From positions 6,340,001 through 6,404,000 of the forward strand of contig NC_090952.1 of the NCBI RefSeq assembly GCF_040807025.1: a stretch of DNA of 64,000 nt. The letters run 5' to 3'. The notes under the pieces were generated by a model, which was given only the letters and a program-made list of their open reading frames with translations, had not been told where the DNA came from and searched no databases. Positions 45,501 through 59,150 of this stretch are shown piece after piece; positions within the stretch are counted from its first letter, which is position 1, and each line of letters starts with the position of its first letter. Source of the stretch: Struthio camelus. Its lineage: Eukaryota > Chordata > Aves > Struthioniformes > Struthionidae. A program made the position numbers and the translations under genes.

Positions 45501-48500
45501 TTCTCAAGTCAGGGATGGCAGAATCACAGCTGTTTTGACAGCAGAAAAGTAGACGATGGTCATGATTTGGTAGCGTGCACCCCAAATTACAAGCGGTAGC
45601 TGGTCAGTGGGCAGCCGAAACGTGGCGGTGAGCGTGCTGGTCGGCCTGGCTGGCTGTGCCAGGATGCGCTCCTGCTCCACGAGGGCCTGCTTGGGGCTGA
45701 CGCTCAGGGACAACGCACGCGATTAGAAGGTGCAGGTGACAGAAGTGGCAGGGGCTGCTCTTCTGCTCCAGTGCTTTTCGCCGAGTTCATAACCTCAAAG
45801 GGGAGCGTTTCTGTTTTTACGTCACATGTGACCGCTTGAGAAAAGCACGTGAGGACTGTCTTCAGGAAGAACGGGCTCTGCTGGCAGCAGCCTTCTGCCA
45901 GTCTTCGGCCACCTGGGGAGCAGCAGCAAAGACAGGCTCCCTGGCTGCCTCAGCAGGCACAGGTGGGCCCTGGAAGGGATTTGGGTTGTCTGAGAGACTG
46001 CTGGCAACCCCTCATGCCTGCAGGTGTTAAATAGCATCTTGTTACTGTTCTCTAGGGTGTATTCCCCTTGGTTTTACCAGCAGTAATAGCTCGCTGGCAG
46101 AGTGGCAAGTAGAGTGGATGGGCTGGCTGGTGATATGAAGAGCCAGCTGGAGATATTAGAAGCCACTGTGCAGCCATTTGGCTGAGGGATGCTGTAGGAG
46201 ATTAGTTTAACCTCGTGCCTTATGTATTGCCTTCTCTTACCATTTTTCTACTGCACGTGTGGCAAGAGTAGTAATTAATAGGGCTGCAGGAGCTGCAACC
46301 GGGGATTCTTTGGGAGGATGGCGGGATCAGGGCATTGGTATGTCCGCTCTTCCCCTGAATGCTTTGGAAACTTCAGTGTTTTCATTGCCTGCTAGTAAAA
46401 TACAAATTGACTCATTCATTGCAAACAGGGCCAATGATCTGGGTGCTGGAAAACGCAGAGTTGGTTGTCATCATGCAGGCGTATTTCACGCTTTAAAATG
46501 TTGGAGTTTTTTTTTTTTCTCAAAGTAATTAAAAAAAACACATGCCATTAAGGAAGATGCAGAGATCTCTAATAGTTGCAGGCTTAGTCATAACTCTTGT
46601 TTCCCAGAGGCTGGAGCAGAACAGGACTTTCCAGGGCTGTGGAGAATGTCCCTGAAATAGTCTCAGCTGAGGATACTAATCAAGAAAGACAAAGAGATGG
46701 TGAGATTTACAGTAGCAGACAAAAGGAGGAGCTAACTCTGAAAACAGAGGGTTTTAGCTAGCTGACAACAGCTGTGTCACTTCAGGGGCTTTGAGCTGCA
46801 GTGGGTTTCTGTCAGCTCATGATCCTGGGAGAGGAAAACTGTTGGGTGCCAGGGCTGGGAGTGCTGAGATGATTCTGTAAATATTGATCTGCTTGGTATG
46901 GGTTGTTGCAGACATGGCTGCAATGTCACCCCCAAGGGCTTAGAGATGACCAGTCCAATAGGTAGTTGCAGGTGATCAGGCCTAGCTTGCTCCCCAGCTG
47001 GTGAAGAGCTTTACTCAGCTGAGCTCCTTACGGAGTGGCACAGGAAGGAGTCTTTATCACGGTGGGAGGAATAAAACCGCTTTCTCTAGGTGCGGTTGGA
47101 AAAAGAGAGCATCAGTCTCAGCAGGTTTGGCTCTGAGAATAAAATGGACAATTTTCATACACACCCACATGGCAGCAAGACAGACTCACCACAGCATTAG
47201 AAACCAGAGGAAAGCCAAACCTCCTGACCCAGCAGGACTGCCTCTTCCTCTCTTGGTTTATGGGCAAGCAAATTGCAGTTCGTTGATGTCTCACTAAAAT
47301 GAGGTACGCTCGCCGATATTACTGTGCCCCCTCGGTAGTGAAGGTGGAACACGCTGGGGAACACCATTTAATAACAACGTTAGTGCTGAGGAGCGAGACC
47401 CAGTCAGGAAACTGGAGACAAATGACTAGCTCTCCTGGGTCTTACATCCAAGCATTGCCCTAAAGGCATGAAATCTCATTGAGATCACAGCTAAAAACAG
47501 CACTTATGGCTGCCAAACAAAGCACGGCCTGTCCCAATTTTTTAAAGAAGCCAGGAGTGATAATTAGCAGCTAGGCCATTAATAAGTGCAGTTCTCAGAG
47601 ATGCGCTTCCATGTAGGTATTCTCTTTGACTTAGGTTTTGCTATGCAACCTGGTCTGACAAACTTAGCTATATATTTAATTTGATCTTTATCTCTCTACA
47701 GCCTTGCTTTAAAGAGAGTTCTCTGTTCTCAAGGGTATAGGATATGAAAGCGGGAGAACCACAGATGAGCTCCATTAAAGGTAAATATGTTTTCAAAGGT
47801 GTCTTTGTACAAAGCCTAGAGGGTCAGGCAGAGGAGTAATTTGTGACTCAACCAGGACCTACTTAACAGCATTAGTATAATAGAAGAAAATATTTCAATT
47901 GAAAATCATTGGGCAACCCCTGAAGTTTGCAGAGATGAAAAAATAATTGAAACCACTTTGGCATTGTTTCTACTTGAACACAGAACTTAATATTTCATTT
48001 TTGAAACAGGCAAAGCAGGAGGGAAATGGGGCAGTGCTCTCTAGGAATTTTTAGACTCGCTTCAGGTTGAAGGGAAGGACTGGCTTCTATTTGATTCTCA
48101 GTTTAGCATGGAGGGCTGGATTACAGCCCCAGAGTATCATCTGACACAGTCTAAGGCCATTCTGCTTAGCCGAGTTCTAGTTCTGTAAAGCATTGCTCCT
48201 TTAGACCCATGTTTTCTTCTGACTGTCTTTGACTCCAGACTTCCACTTGCGGTTTACTCCAGTCACCATCTGACTTCAGGAAGATGGGATTAGAGGATGT
48301 TACAGAGCTTAAAGAGTCTCGTTATGTTTTATTTTCTTCCTGTTTCCCCCATTTGGATTTTCATCTTGCTTCATCTTCCACCATTCAAATTAAACTTTAC
48401 AAAGCAATTGAGAGCTTATTGCAAAGACAATCCCCGACCAGTTGGAAATGACAGAGCAAATTAGTGACACGGTAGGTTTTACTATAGGCAAAGAGCAAAC

Positions 48501-51500
48501 AGTACTTCCAGTCTGAATCCTTGAAGTGAAGGGAAAGCTCATCAAGGAAGAGGCAGTGAAAGCTCTGGGAAAGAGCCTCGTGGGTGTCCCTCTTTGACAG
48601 CCTACGCTGAACTGAGTGCAAAAGGCTCCCAGGCTCTGGAAGATTGAAAGGCAAAGCAGAGAAAATAAATGCATCTCAGGGGGTGATGCTCTCTCTGCCT
48701 AAATTACTTGCTCGGGATGTAAGAGCAGGCATGCTGAACCCCAACACTGCCATTCCCATGGCCTCTGGAAAATGTTAATCCCACTACCCTATCCAGCCAA
48801 GCACACTTGACAGCTGGGTCTGCCGGAGGGAGCAAGACTATTCAGACCGCATCCTTCAACTGCTTATGTGTCATCCGTCAGCCCCGGTGAAAATACTCAA
48901 GAGCCTTTGAAGGTAGTAGAGCTTGTAGGAAAAGAATTTAACCTACAGCTTCTCAGGACCCTCCTGGGATTGCACTAGTGTCAAAAAGGGCCAGATGTGG
49001 TGACAGTCCCATGCTACATAAACATAGATGGTACCTGGACAGCAGTGAGCACAGCGATTTGAAAAGTGAGGCAGCCCCCAAAGTGCTGGTAAGCTTACCC
49101 TGTCTGGAAGATCCCCCACAGTTCCTCTGCTTGCCTCAATCCTTTTATCCAAAAAGCAGGTTTAAAAAAAAAAAAAAGAAAAAGAAAAAGAAAAAAAGGC
49201 AAGGTTAAAGGAGTGTTATTGTGGGGAATTAGATGGTGGCAGCAAAAACGAGGAGTTGTGGACATTTCAGTTCTGATCGCATGTGGGCATTTCCTCTGCC
49301 CCAGTTTTGAGCTAGACGCCTAGGAGGTTTACCGAGGAGAGTGATTATCACTTGATACGGTTCTCACGGCAGAGCGGTGATTTGCTTGGCTTCATCGGCT
49401 GGCTCCTGGCTTGGCAGCCATGTACTGCGAAAATGCAGGCGGGCCTGCGACATTCAGCAGTGGTCCACCTTGTGTTACTGCTCACATTTCCATCTCTGCA
49501 GGGGCTTTGGCATGATAATTGTCTATTTTCCTCTGAAGTGACATGCATTGGGGATAGTAGGCATTGGCGTGTGCCTCTTACCCCAGGGAGAGCTCTGTGG
49601 GGAAGGCGAGAACAGCTTCACGTGCTCTTTCCTTTCCCCTGCCGGATGCAAGAGCTTGGCACGGCAGCACTTCTGCATGAGGAACGGTGCAGCAAATCTC
49701 CCTCCCTCCTGGGGAAGCCGCGGCTGCAGCGGGGGAAGGAGACCCAAAACTCCCCCAAATTATAAGGGAAACGTGGTCAGAGTCGCTAACTCGGGCCTGG
49801 ATCCAAACATTCACAAGGCTCAGGGAGAAGGTCTCAAGTCTTAGACTGGCTCTTACCTACCTCTGTAAGATCATATGGCAGAATTTTAGAAATGTCTCCT
49901 TTCTAGCCTGTCCTTGGTCCTCGGCAATGCAGGCTCCGGGCATCGCTGGGGCTTCAGTGCTGGGAAGACGTGACTGCTGGCAGCCGGGTTGTCCCTGCCT
50001 GTCTGCCACCAGCTGGAGAAGACCTCTCTGCTCTGTCTAAGACCTGCCTGCTCTCTCTGGAGCCAGAGTCAGACTTGGGGGGCAGAGAGGAAAGGTTTTG
50101 GGTGCTAGCCTTGAATGTCTTCTGCGCCCCCATCCCCCCGTGCTTGCGCCCTGAACCCGCCTTGCGTGCCGCAGCTGCTGTTTTGAGGTTAATAATGTGG
50201 GTTAGCAGCAGCAACACATTTAATTTCTTTTTAGATGTAACTCCTGGGCTTTGTCAACAGCCGACGCTGACAAACGGTACTGCCGACCCGAAGGCTTCCC
50301 AAATGAGTCACAAAACCCTCAAAACCCACAAGTGCTTTTTAAAATGGGGGCCAAAAGGGAAGTTTATTTACTTTCTCTTGACACCTCTTTTAGGTTACAT
50401 TGATTTCACATTTTCAGGCTTTACTTGAGCTCATATAAATAAGATTCCTATACAGTTACTTGATTGGGCTGGGGCTTTAAACCCCTAGACATTACAATGA
50501 AGGTACTAAGGCTAGAAATGGTGTAGGATATTTGTTAAGAGGGAGTTTTGAAGTTGGAAATGTGCATATTCCATAGGTAGCCTAATTCTCAGTGTTATGT
50601 AGATTCAGATTCAAAACCCACTGAAGCCACTGAAAAGATTCCCATTGCTCACTGGAGGAAATCTAGAAACAGGAAATAAAAAAAACCAAAAACCAAAAAA
50701 CAAAACATGTTGCCTTTGTGTCTAATCTGAGCAAACCAGTAGGAATGCAGCAACTTTGCATGAACTGCCTTAAACACGTTAAGGACTAAAGCATCGTCAC
50801 AGATAGTTTTGAATAAACAGCTGTGAGTGACTTATTTCATTAAATTATAGAGCAGCTTATGGGCATGACAAGAGCAGGGGAAAGGGTGAAATGAATCCAA
50901 CAAGTCATGTGTGAGTTGTCAGTGATGCTACGCTACTGTTTCAGAAGAGCAACCCACAGGTGAGATGGAAAGACGCTGCACTGATTTCCCTGGAAGTAAG
51001 GCCCAGCTCTTGTGGCAGGGTCCTGCAGGGACCAACCACTCTCCTGCCCTGGCTACCTGGCACTGTGCTGGGCTTTAAACTGGAGGGGAGATCCCTGAAG
51101 AGGCTCCACACTGCCCTCCCGTCCCTTTCCCCTGCAGTATTTGGCCTGTGGCAAGAGGGAGCTTTCTTCCTGGAAATGATGAGTATAAGGATGAGGCACT
51201 GGCCGCCAAAGGTGCCCTGGACAACTTCTGGGGTGCTGAGCACGGACTAGGGGTGTCTGCTGGTTGCCTGGTCTGCAATGATTGTGAAGGGGCAGCTGAA
51301 TTGGCAGCTTCTGGTCTCTAACCCCTTTTTTTCCTATATTCCTCTTGAATTGGAACCCAATAAGGGACGTTATACTTCAGGAAGGGATACAGAGGGCACT
51401 TGGTGGGCAGCCTCTTTGTTTCCATTAGTTTCTTCACAGTACAAGGAGAGGAAGGTCAGGAGCTCACCTTTGGATCCTTCCCTGCTCCAGAGGGTATGCA

Positions 51501-52978
51501 CTGAGGTGTTACAGGGTCCCTGGGGTCACCCTTCTGTATAGGAAATGTATGTATGTATTTACTTATTTGTCCCAAAGATGTAGTTTGCTGTATTGACTTC
51601 TTGTGCCTTGCCTTCCTCCCCTGCATGGGGACCTCAAAAAGCCAGCGGGGACAGAAGGGCATCTGGAGTAACCCACAAGCAACGTCATGACTCAGGCTCT
51701 ATTCACAACCGGAGCAGAGCTGGGTCGCCTTGGTGTCGCCTGGCACGAGCTCCCCTGGATGTTCCCCTTCTCCCTCTGCTTCTCTACCTACGCATCCTGC
51801 AATCGGTGTAACGTCTAGGAGCCTGCGTGGCTGGGACACCTAATTTAATTTCTTCTGCGTGCCCGTGGCCTCTTCCCCACATCCGCCTCTGGTAGAGCCC
51901 GTTGCAGCTCATTTTGCACCCGACTGAGAGAAAAAACCCAAGGACGATGTGGGGATGAAACCCCAGCTGCTGGCTTGGCGAGAGCAGCACAGCAGCAGCT
52001 CGAACAGCAGCCGCGTGGTGTTTAAACAGCCCGTGTCCTCCTGTCCGACATTAGGGGCAAACGGGCCAGCGGTTCCCAGCCGGCGTTTCCCACCCTGCCA
52101 GCGGCAGGCAGGGGAACTGTGCCGCAGCACCCGGCCTCAGCGCCGCGGCAGAGGGGAGAGGTGCCCCGGCATGGCCAAAGCAGTGGGATTTGGGGGGGTT
52201 CTGTCCTCCCTGCAGAGCATCGGGTCCCCCATGGCTCAGCCTCTATTTTCTACTGCCATCTTCAGGGCAGCAGCCGACGCTCGGCATGCGTCTCGCTGGC
52301 AAGGGCTGCCTGCTGCAGATTTATTTTTAATCTCTCTATTTTTAGGCTGATGCCAAGATCTGTTTTATGCTGGAGGGATTTGAAAAAAAGCAGCTATTTT
52401 CCTTCTGACGCACAAGCTGTCAGTGAAGGCGGGTTTTTTTTTTTTTTTGAGTTGCATTTGTCTATCCAAAAGGAAAAGAAGAGAAGGTGAATTTAAGCCA
52501 AAAGGAAAGCAAATTAAAATAATGACAGCTCCCCACCCTTGCATCTACTGATACAAGCCCCCGCTCCTGCTGGGGCTGTGGCGTAGCAAGGGAGCACGGC
52601 TGCACCGCTGCTTTGCAAGAGTTTGGGATAAGCAGTGGCTGTAAAGGCTGCATTGACTGCATATGGGAAATCTGAGGAAGGGGCACCAGCGGAAGCTCAG
52701 CACATGATTGTTAACATTTATTGGGCTTAGCAGCTCCAATCTTGCCAGCAGCTTCGCAGTTTCCTAAAGCACGCGGGCAGCCGCATCCTTCCCAAGCACC
52801 CGCCGCTGGGTGCAGCGCTCTGAGCTCTCCCACCGCCACGGCTCTCCCAGGGCTCCCCCATCCTCACGAGTGCCTCACCCAAGGCAGAAAAGCCCACGTG
52901 GCCCCAACGGTAGGGACCTGGCTGGCTGATTTTGACTGTCAAGGCTGTGGCAATAGGAGAAAAGGGAGAAAATAAGAG

Positions 52979-53019
52979 AAAAGATGGAAAACATCCATCT
53001 TTTGGAAAACATCCAAAAG
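52979..53019. repeat. Tandem, mutually exclusive hairpins with AAACA loops
   Basis: Hairpin 1 pairs AAAAGATGGA (52979-52988) with TCCATCTTTT (52994-53003). Hairpin 2 pairs CTTTTGGA (52999-53006) with TCCAAAAG (53012-53019). Both have the same loop, AAACA. They share CTTTT (52999-53003), so only one can form at a time. Confidence 0.85.
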
Positions 53020-55349
53020 TGTGGTCCGGAGAAACATGTGTTCAGCCCCTCTGAGAAAAGCAGTCCCCAGAAGGCAAAACCTACCTGCTCACTTTTCTCA
53101 CCGCTTCCTTAATTTGCAGTTTCAGGTGAGCTTAATTAGGAGAGAAGTGAAGAATTGCTGAGTAGCTCAATGAACAGTAACGAGCTGGGAGCTATTATAA
53201 ATATACAGAATTGTGGGGGCAGAGCGGGGTTTCTATTTTATGACTGTCCTGACACAGAACTTGTTTTTAAAAGCTTTTTCAGTGAAAAGTGTTGTTTTGA
53301 CATTCTTAGAGACCAGTGGCTCCCACTTATCTGCAGAAGTTCAGGCAGGCTGAGATATAAGACTTGTAAAAGATACTTTTTTTTCTTCTTCTTCTCAGAA
53401 AGAAAATCTTCCCTCCTAGAAACATGTATCAGGGTTAAGCGTAACAAGGTTCTCAGCTGATCCCGAAAGCTACAAGATAGTCAGGAAAGACTAACAGAAA
53501 AAGAAGTTTCTTCTGTCCTATCAAACAAAATTACAGTTGGGGTGGGAAAGGACTTTGAGACTCTAGCCTTTCCTCTGAATGGTTTTTGGACTTGGAGAGA
53601 CCCTTGGCTTGTTCTTCCAGGGATCCGTGTAAACTCCCAGCGGACTAGGATTTGGGTAACTCCAGGATGAGGCTGAACGTTTGGGGACTGCAGATTCTTC
53701 ACTCTTACTCCGTCCATTCCCCAGGAAGCCCTTCCCGGCCTTGCCACCTCTGGGATGATGTAACTTTGCCAATGAGGAATTATTGGGCCTGTTTTTATGA
53801 AAATATAGCATTCTCCCATGGCAGGCAGCACAGCAGGCTGGTGCTTCCCTGGGAGTCCGGACAGCTCTGTCGGAAGATCTTACTCCCTACTGGCACCTAG
53901 ATCTTACTTTTACTGTTGGCGTCACCTTTGTTTTAGAAATAGCCAGGTGGGAAACGCTTCTTCCTTCCTTTCCCCAGTGCTTGCTGCTATAATAGATGGT
54001 GCACGGCAAGATGGTCCCTGAGAGGGTGTCGAACATGCTTGGTGTGCACCATCCTGGTACCTTCTGTGAGTGCTCCCACGCTGCAGCCAGTTAATGTGGG
54101 GCTGGCCCTGGCTCTGCCATCGCTCTGGCTCTCCTCGCTCTCATTTCCCTCCTGATGAAATGGAGAGAAGAGGTTTCTTCTTTTTCTTCTGGGGGTGACG
54201 GGGTGGGTTTGTCCCTCCCGCGGAAGAAACTAGGTGGTGGGGCTGAGGCTCTCTGGAGCGCTTTGCTTCAAGGTAGGAGTGGGGGCAGTTGTGGTGAGCT
54301 GGGCCACCGTGGTCACCTCTGGGGAGCCGCTGGGCTTGTCCGGGCCAGCTCTCGCTCCGCTCCTTCCCCTCCCATGGCAAGCGAATTGCCCCGGGAGCAG
54401 TGCCATGTTTGCAGGCAAGGCTGGCGAGCCCCCCGAGGGAGCTGGCCAGGCCCTTTCTGGGGTGAGCCGCTCTCGCTGGCCGGGCTTTTGTTCGGCAGCA
54501 GCTTGCTGTTGTGCAGAGCTGAATGGGATTAGTTACACCAGAAGGGCTTCGTTTGGGCTTGGCGTTGAGATGAGCCTGGCTGATGGATCGCTTCATTTTT
54601 ATTTTTTATACCCTGCGCCACTATTTTACGGTCTGATGTAAGCGAGACATTAGGAGAGTTTAGGGAGAGAAAGGCAAGCTGTCAGAGGCGATTACTGTTT
54701 GCTGTGATGAAAGTGGCTCTGATTCCTGTCTCGGTGGGTGCAATCCAGCAAATGTCAGGGCTATAAAACCTGCCTGTAGCCAGCTCACGGTTACCTGCCC
54801 GGGGCATCAGAGCGGTTGTGCCGTACCCTTTGGGCACGCAGAATATTACAGCAGTGGCAAGGAGGGGCCTCGGTTCCTCCTGCTCCCACAAAACTGTCTG
54901 CTGGAGCTGGAGAGTCTTTCTCCTAGCATCAGCTCAATGGAAAACCAGTCCTGGGCAGTGGAGGGCTTTGGTGCGTGTCTTCTCTAGCTAACACAGCAAA
55001 TTTCCATAGCCTCTACCCAATTCTCTGTGTTTCCTTTGTGGCAGAGTCCCAGTGCAGTAACAAAAGTGCTACAAGCCCAAGGTGACTGGTTCAAACACTG
55101 GGCAGTGGTAACCAGATGTCCCCGCCATCTGATACCTGCTTACGAATGTGCGGCAGATCCAAATCCCATATGGACAATGGCATCCGTGGTGGCATTAATT
55201 CGCCTTCCTGGGCACTAACAAGCAGGGTATAGTGGCTGAATTGCCTTCTCCTCTCCATGTTAGAAGTAGGGAGTAAAGGAAGAGCGGCTGTGTGGAGGGA
55301 GCTGGCACCACTGCTGTCCATGCTCTGCCTGGCCAAGGCTCTCAGTACC

Positions 55350-55366
55350 TGTCACAGGCTGTGACA
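55350..55366. repeat. Palindrome TGTCACAG-G-CTGTGACA
   Basis: Exact 8-bp arms around a single G. It contains two inverted TGACA half-sites (TALE-homeodomain-like). Confidence 0.85.
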
Positions 55367-57879
55367 TCCCCATGGACCCCCCCCCCCCCACCCCTTACCA
55401 GCAGATATAGGTGCAGTTCAAACTATTCGGCATGTTCCAGCTGCCACAGGAAGGAGGTGGAGAAAGCATGTAAGAGCTTGGTGTTCGGGGATTGCTGTTG
55501 CGCAAACAGCAGGACAACGGGGTCTGAGTGTCTGGGAGAGTATAATTTTCCCTTGCTGAATGGCCATTTCATTCAAATTCCTGCTCTTTTCATGGATTTA
55601 AACTCTATCTAGATCTCTAGCTCTAAAAGCATGAGCCTGGCTGGGTCCACTAGGAGAGCCAGACTGTGTTACTGTGCAAGCCGTAGCAGACCTGCACACC
55701 TCCAGGTTTCTGTGCTCCGGTCTGTGCCCTGCCGGCAGATGTAAAGAGGTCTGTTTTCTGAAATGCTTTGCAGGCTCTTGGGTTTGGAGACGAAGCTTTG
55801 CGGTCTGCAGCATCTGGTCAAAGCTCTCCTTTCAGCAACAGCAACGCTCCTGGAAAGGTAGGGACTCTGATGACAAAAATATGCTTCCGGTCCTAGGCTC
55901 TGTATGGGTTTCTGTTCTAGTTTTATGCTGGGCTGACCTCTAAGGGAGAGATGAGTTACTGCACTACCTGAGTTTGGAAAGATTCTGGCTACTTGAGTGA
56001 CACTGAGACCTGTCTTTGCGGAAGTCCTCTCCAGCCAAACCCTGGCATATGCAACATCCTTTTTGCATTGCACGTGTAGCAAGTTCATTTTGCAGAAGCC
56101 AGCTACATGCTTTTAGCACGTTTTAGAGATGCGTCTGGAGTGAAAACCAAAGATGAACCAGAATAGGACTCTGATTCATATCACTTCAATATTTATTCAG
56201 GGTCTGGCTCTGAACCTGCCTGGGCATTTGCTTCCAGATTGCAAACGGAGGCAGAATCCAGTTCGCACGCCATCTGCTGGCCTCCTTCAGCTCCTGCGAG
56301 CTGGGTCCGAGATGTCTCAAACAGTTCCTGATCTTCTAAGATCTTCAGGTCCAGCTGGTAACCCTGTGGCAGGATATGTATTACCTTGCAGCCTGTAACA
56401 AGTCTCACTGTGAGATTCCATCTCTTGTTGGCCCATCCATGAAAGAGGGGCTGTCCTTTAAATTTGATAAAGGTTAAGCCAAGCTGAAAATCCAGCTTTG
56501 TTGCATGTTTTTTTTAGATGAGCTATTCACAGGGTTCCTGGTTTAGATATTGAGCTCCAAACATGATACAGAAAGAAAGCAAACCTGTGGTGTACCAGCG
56601 CTTGGCTGCGAGAACGGAGGCAGTCGTTTTCCGCAGCATCCCTCAAACAGCCCATTAAGCTTGACTTTCCATTAACTCTCATTTCTTCCCTCCTTGTTCA
56701 CCCCGTGCCATTCGCTTTACTTAGCCAGACTCCAGCCTGTGTGTGGCCTTGGGGAATCGCTTAAAAGTGGAGCGGTGGCAAGTTCACCCGCAGATTCACC
56801 CAAATGGACTTCTTTTCCGCATGTCTAGTTCCTCAGTGTGACAGGCAGCTTTTTACAGGCTCTCCTCCAGGAGCTGAATGTGAGTTGGTGCCTCAGAGGC
56901 TGTAAATAATGTATTGATCTGCTTTGAATGTGGGTCAGTAGGTCTGACGCCTAATCCTGCAGTAAGCACGGTCACCCCAGCGGCAGCAGTGGCCGCTGTC
57001 AGCATAGGATCCAGAAGAGGCTGTGCACTTTGTGTTGACCTTTGTTTTTTCCATTCTCACTGTCTGTAGGGACAAGTTGAGGTTTTGCAGCTCCTCACAA
57101 GCTAGCTGGACACCCAGCTCCTTTCCTCCCAGCCCTTGAGGGGGTGTGAGGTCTGATGGATCGGCTCTGGAGTGCTGTCGCTTGTAGGCTGGGGGCCCCT
57201 TTCGCCCAGTAAATCCAACATTGACATTGTTCTCCTTTCCTTTGCTCCCCACCCCATACCAAATGGGCCAGTTCTGCTGAACAATGCCACGGAAGTGAAT
57301 AAAAGGTCTCCCATGATTTTGAATTTTTTTTCTTGGACCAGACTCTGAGCTGAGTTGCCAGCAACAATTTTGTAACGAACAATTGTAATGAAGTAGGTTG
57401 TGAAGTCCAAATCAGGAGCTGGAGGTGGAGCAGGAAGAGCGGAAAGTACGAAATGGGCCAAAAGGGTAAGACACAGAAAGCAAAGGAAGACATTCATGTT
57501 TCACCAAGTTTGAAAAATCCTATCCTGGTTTTTAACCTTGCATTATCCTGTCACCTTGTGACGAATGCAGGAGCCAGAAGATGTTAAGGAGCAGCCGAAC
57601 AGCCTTTCTGCCTTCGGTTCTCCTTGAGACCTGGTGAATTCATTGTGTCAATCCGGAGTGACGTCACTGCACTTCCTGGGAGTTACCCTCCAGTAAAACC
57701 AGGATGTGCAAGAAGAGAAGCCAAAAGCAATGACAAACTCTATAATTCCTTGAAGACATGCAGGGAGGCCTCAGCTGGAGTCCTGAGCCTTGCTGCTGCC
57801 TCCAGTAGGAGCTATCGGCAAGGGTCGCTTTTGGGAGGCAACGGGAGCCTGGCAGCCAGCCCTAGAGCCAAGCAGCACC

Positions 57880-59150
57880 ACCGGGGCCAGCTTCGGGCTC
57901 TGCTGGGCATCTGCTCAGCCGCCGTGGAAGAAAGCGGTACGAGGACCGGCCGAGCAGGTCAGCGCCTCCTCCATGGCTGCGAGCCACCACCCTGCCAGAA
58001 GCGCCGGAGCGCACACACGAAAGGCCTGTGCTCACCCGCAGCCGGGCAACCGCTGCTAAATCGTACGCGGGACTGAGAAAATCAACGCGATGCCGCCGTT
58101 TGGCTGAGAGCAAGCCAGGCACGACTGAGGGCTGGCAAGAAAAAAAAAAAAAAGGCCAAAAAAACCCCACCACCTCCAAAAAAGCCCCCGCCGAAGCGCC
58201 GGAGCTTTTCCGAGCTCATTGTTGTGCGAGGGGAAGTGAGTCAAAGGCAGCGAGCGGGGCTGTTTTTCTAGCTAAAAGCGGCCGATTAGTTTACATCCTG
58301 CGGTAAGGCCGTTAGAGGAGGGAAAGGTCAGACTTGCAGCCTCCTCGCCGGGGCCGCTCTCCCCGCGCGGCTCCGGCGCTTCGAGGCTCGTCTTTGCTCG
58401 GCTTCCTGGAGCCCTTTGTGCTTAACGCGGCGTCTCCTCCGCGACCTGCAGCATTTCAGATGCTATTAATAGGGGCCGGGCTGGAGACGAGGAGAGACGC
58501 AGCCTTGAAGAGCGACGGCTTTCTGGCAGGGCAGAGTTGAACCCCCCCGCCCCGGCCCCCGCCGCCCCGCCACCCCGTTCAACGCTTTGCCGTGCGTCAG
58601 GCTGTTTTTAGGACGCGAGCGGCGCTGAACCTTCCCTACCGCCGTCACCCGGCGTCCGCGCGCCGCTTTCCTCGTGGGCCGGCCGCCCCCGGGACTCGGC
58701 GCGGCGCCTCGGGGACCTCGTCCGTACGCCGCGTTGCGCGAGCCTCCCCTCGGAAACGGGGGTTTTGAGCGGGGGAGGGGGGGAAACGGGCTTTATTGTG
58801 TTATTTTGCCACAGCGCTTTCTGGACTTGGCAGTTCTCTTTCATCCCATCTGGGGCTGGTTCTGTTTTGTTAGTATTGCTTTTTTTCCCCCCTCCTCTCT
58901 CTCTCCTGCCCTCCAGACAAAAGAGCAGACAATTTTGGTCACAAAGACCTTTATTTTAGATCAAAAGCAGGCGAGCGCCGTTCTCGGGGGACAGCAGCGG
59001 CTCCGTGGCAGCCTGCGCCGAGCGCTGGGAACAAAATGGTGGCGGCGCGTGTGGGATGAAAGCGCAGGAATAACCCCCCTGCCACAGGCTGGCAAGGAAA
59101 AGGCTTTGGCACTTCAAAGCCGCGCGGGCCGTAATTTTTCCTGTCCCTCG
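57880..59150. promoter_or_regulatory. Second CpG island, promoter of an unidentified transcript
   Basis: CpG and GC content rise sharply, with the core at about 58310-58760 (cgccgccccc, gcgcgccgc-type sequence), clearly above the flanks. No recognised gene starts here. In human the next same-strand gene after AMER1 is ARHGEF9, so this could be its promoter or that of a non-coding RNA. On the minus side an ATG at 57497 opens a frame with a signal-peptide-like start. A strong + acceptor ends at 58917 (ctctctctcctgccctccag). Confidence 0.6.

Larger units (their letters stand above)
40665..57100. other. Intergenic DNA, no gene recognised
   Basis: Open frames here are short (up to about 150 codons), overlap in several frames and match nothing I know. 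Features seen: a 10-bp-arm hairpin at 42492-42518, an AT-rich homeodomain-motif block at about 44670-44840, an A-rich (AAAAAG)n tract at about 49162-49197, a double hairpin at 52979-53019, a palindrome at 55350-55366, and GC-richer patches near 51960-52320 and 54190-54500. In human, ARHGEF9 lies downstream of AMER1 on the same strand, but I could not identify its exons. Confidence 0.55.
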
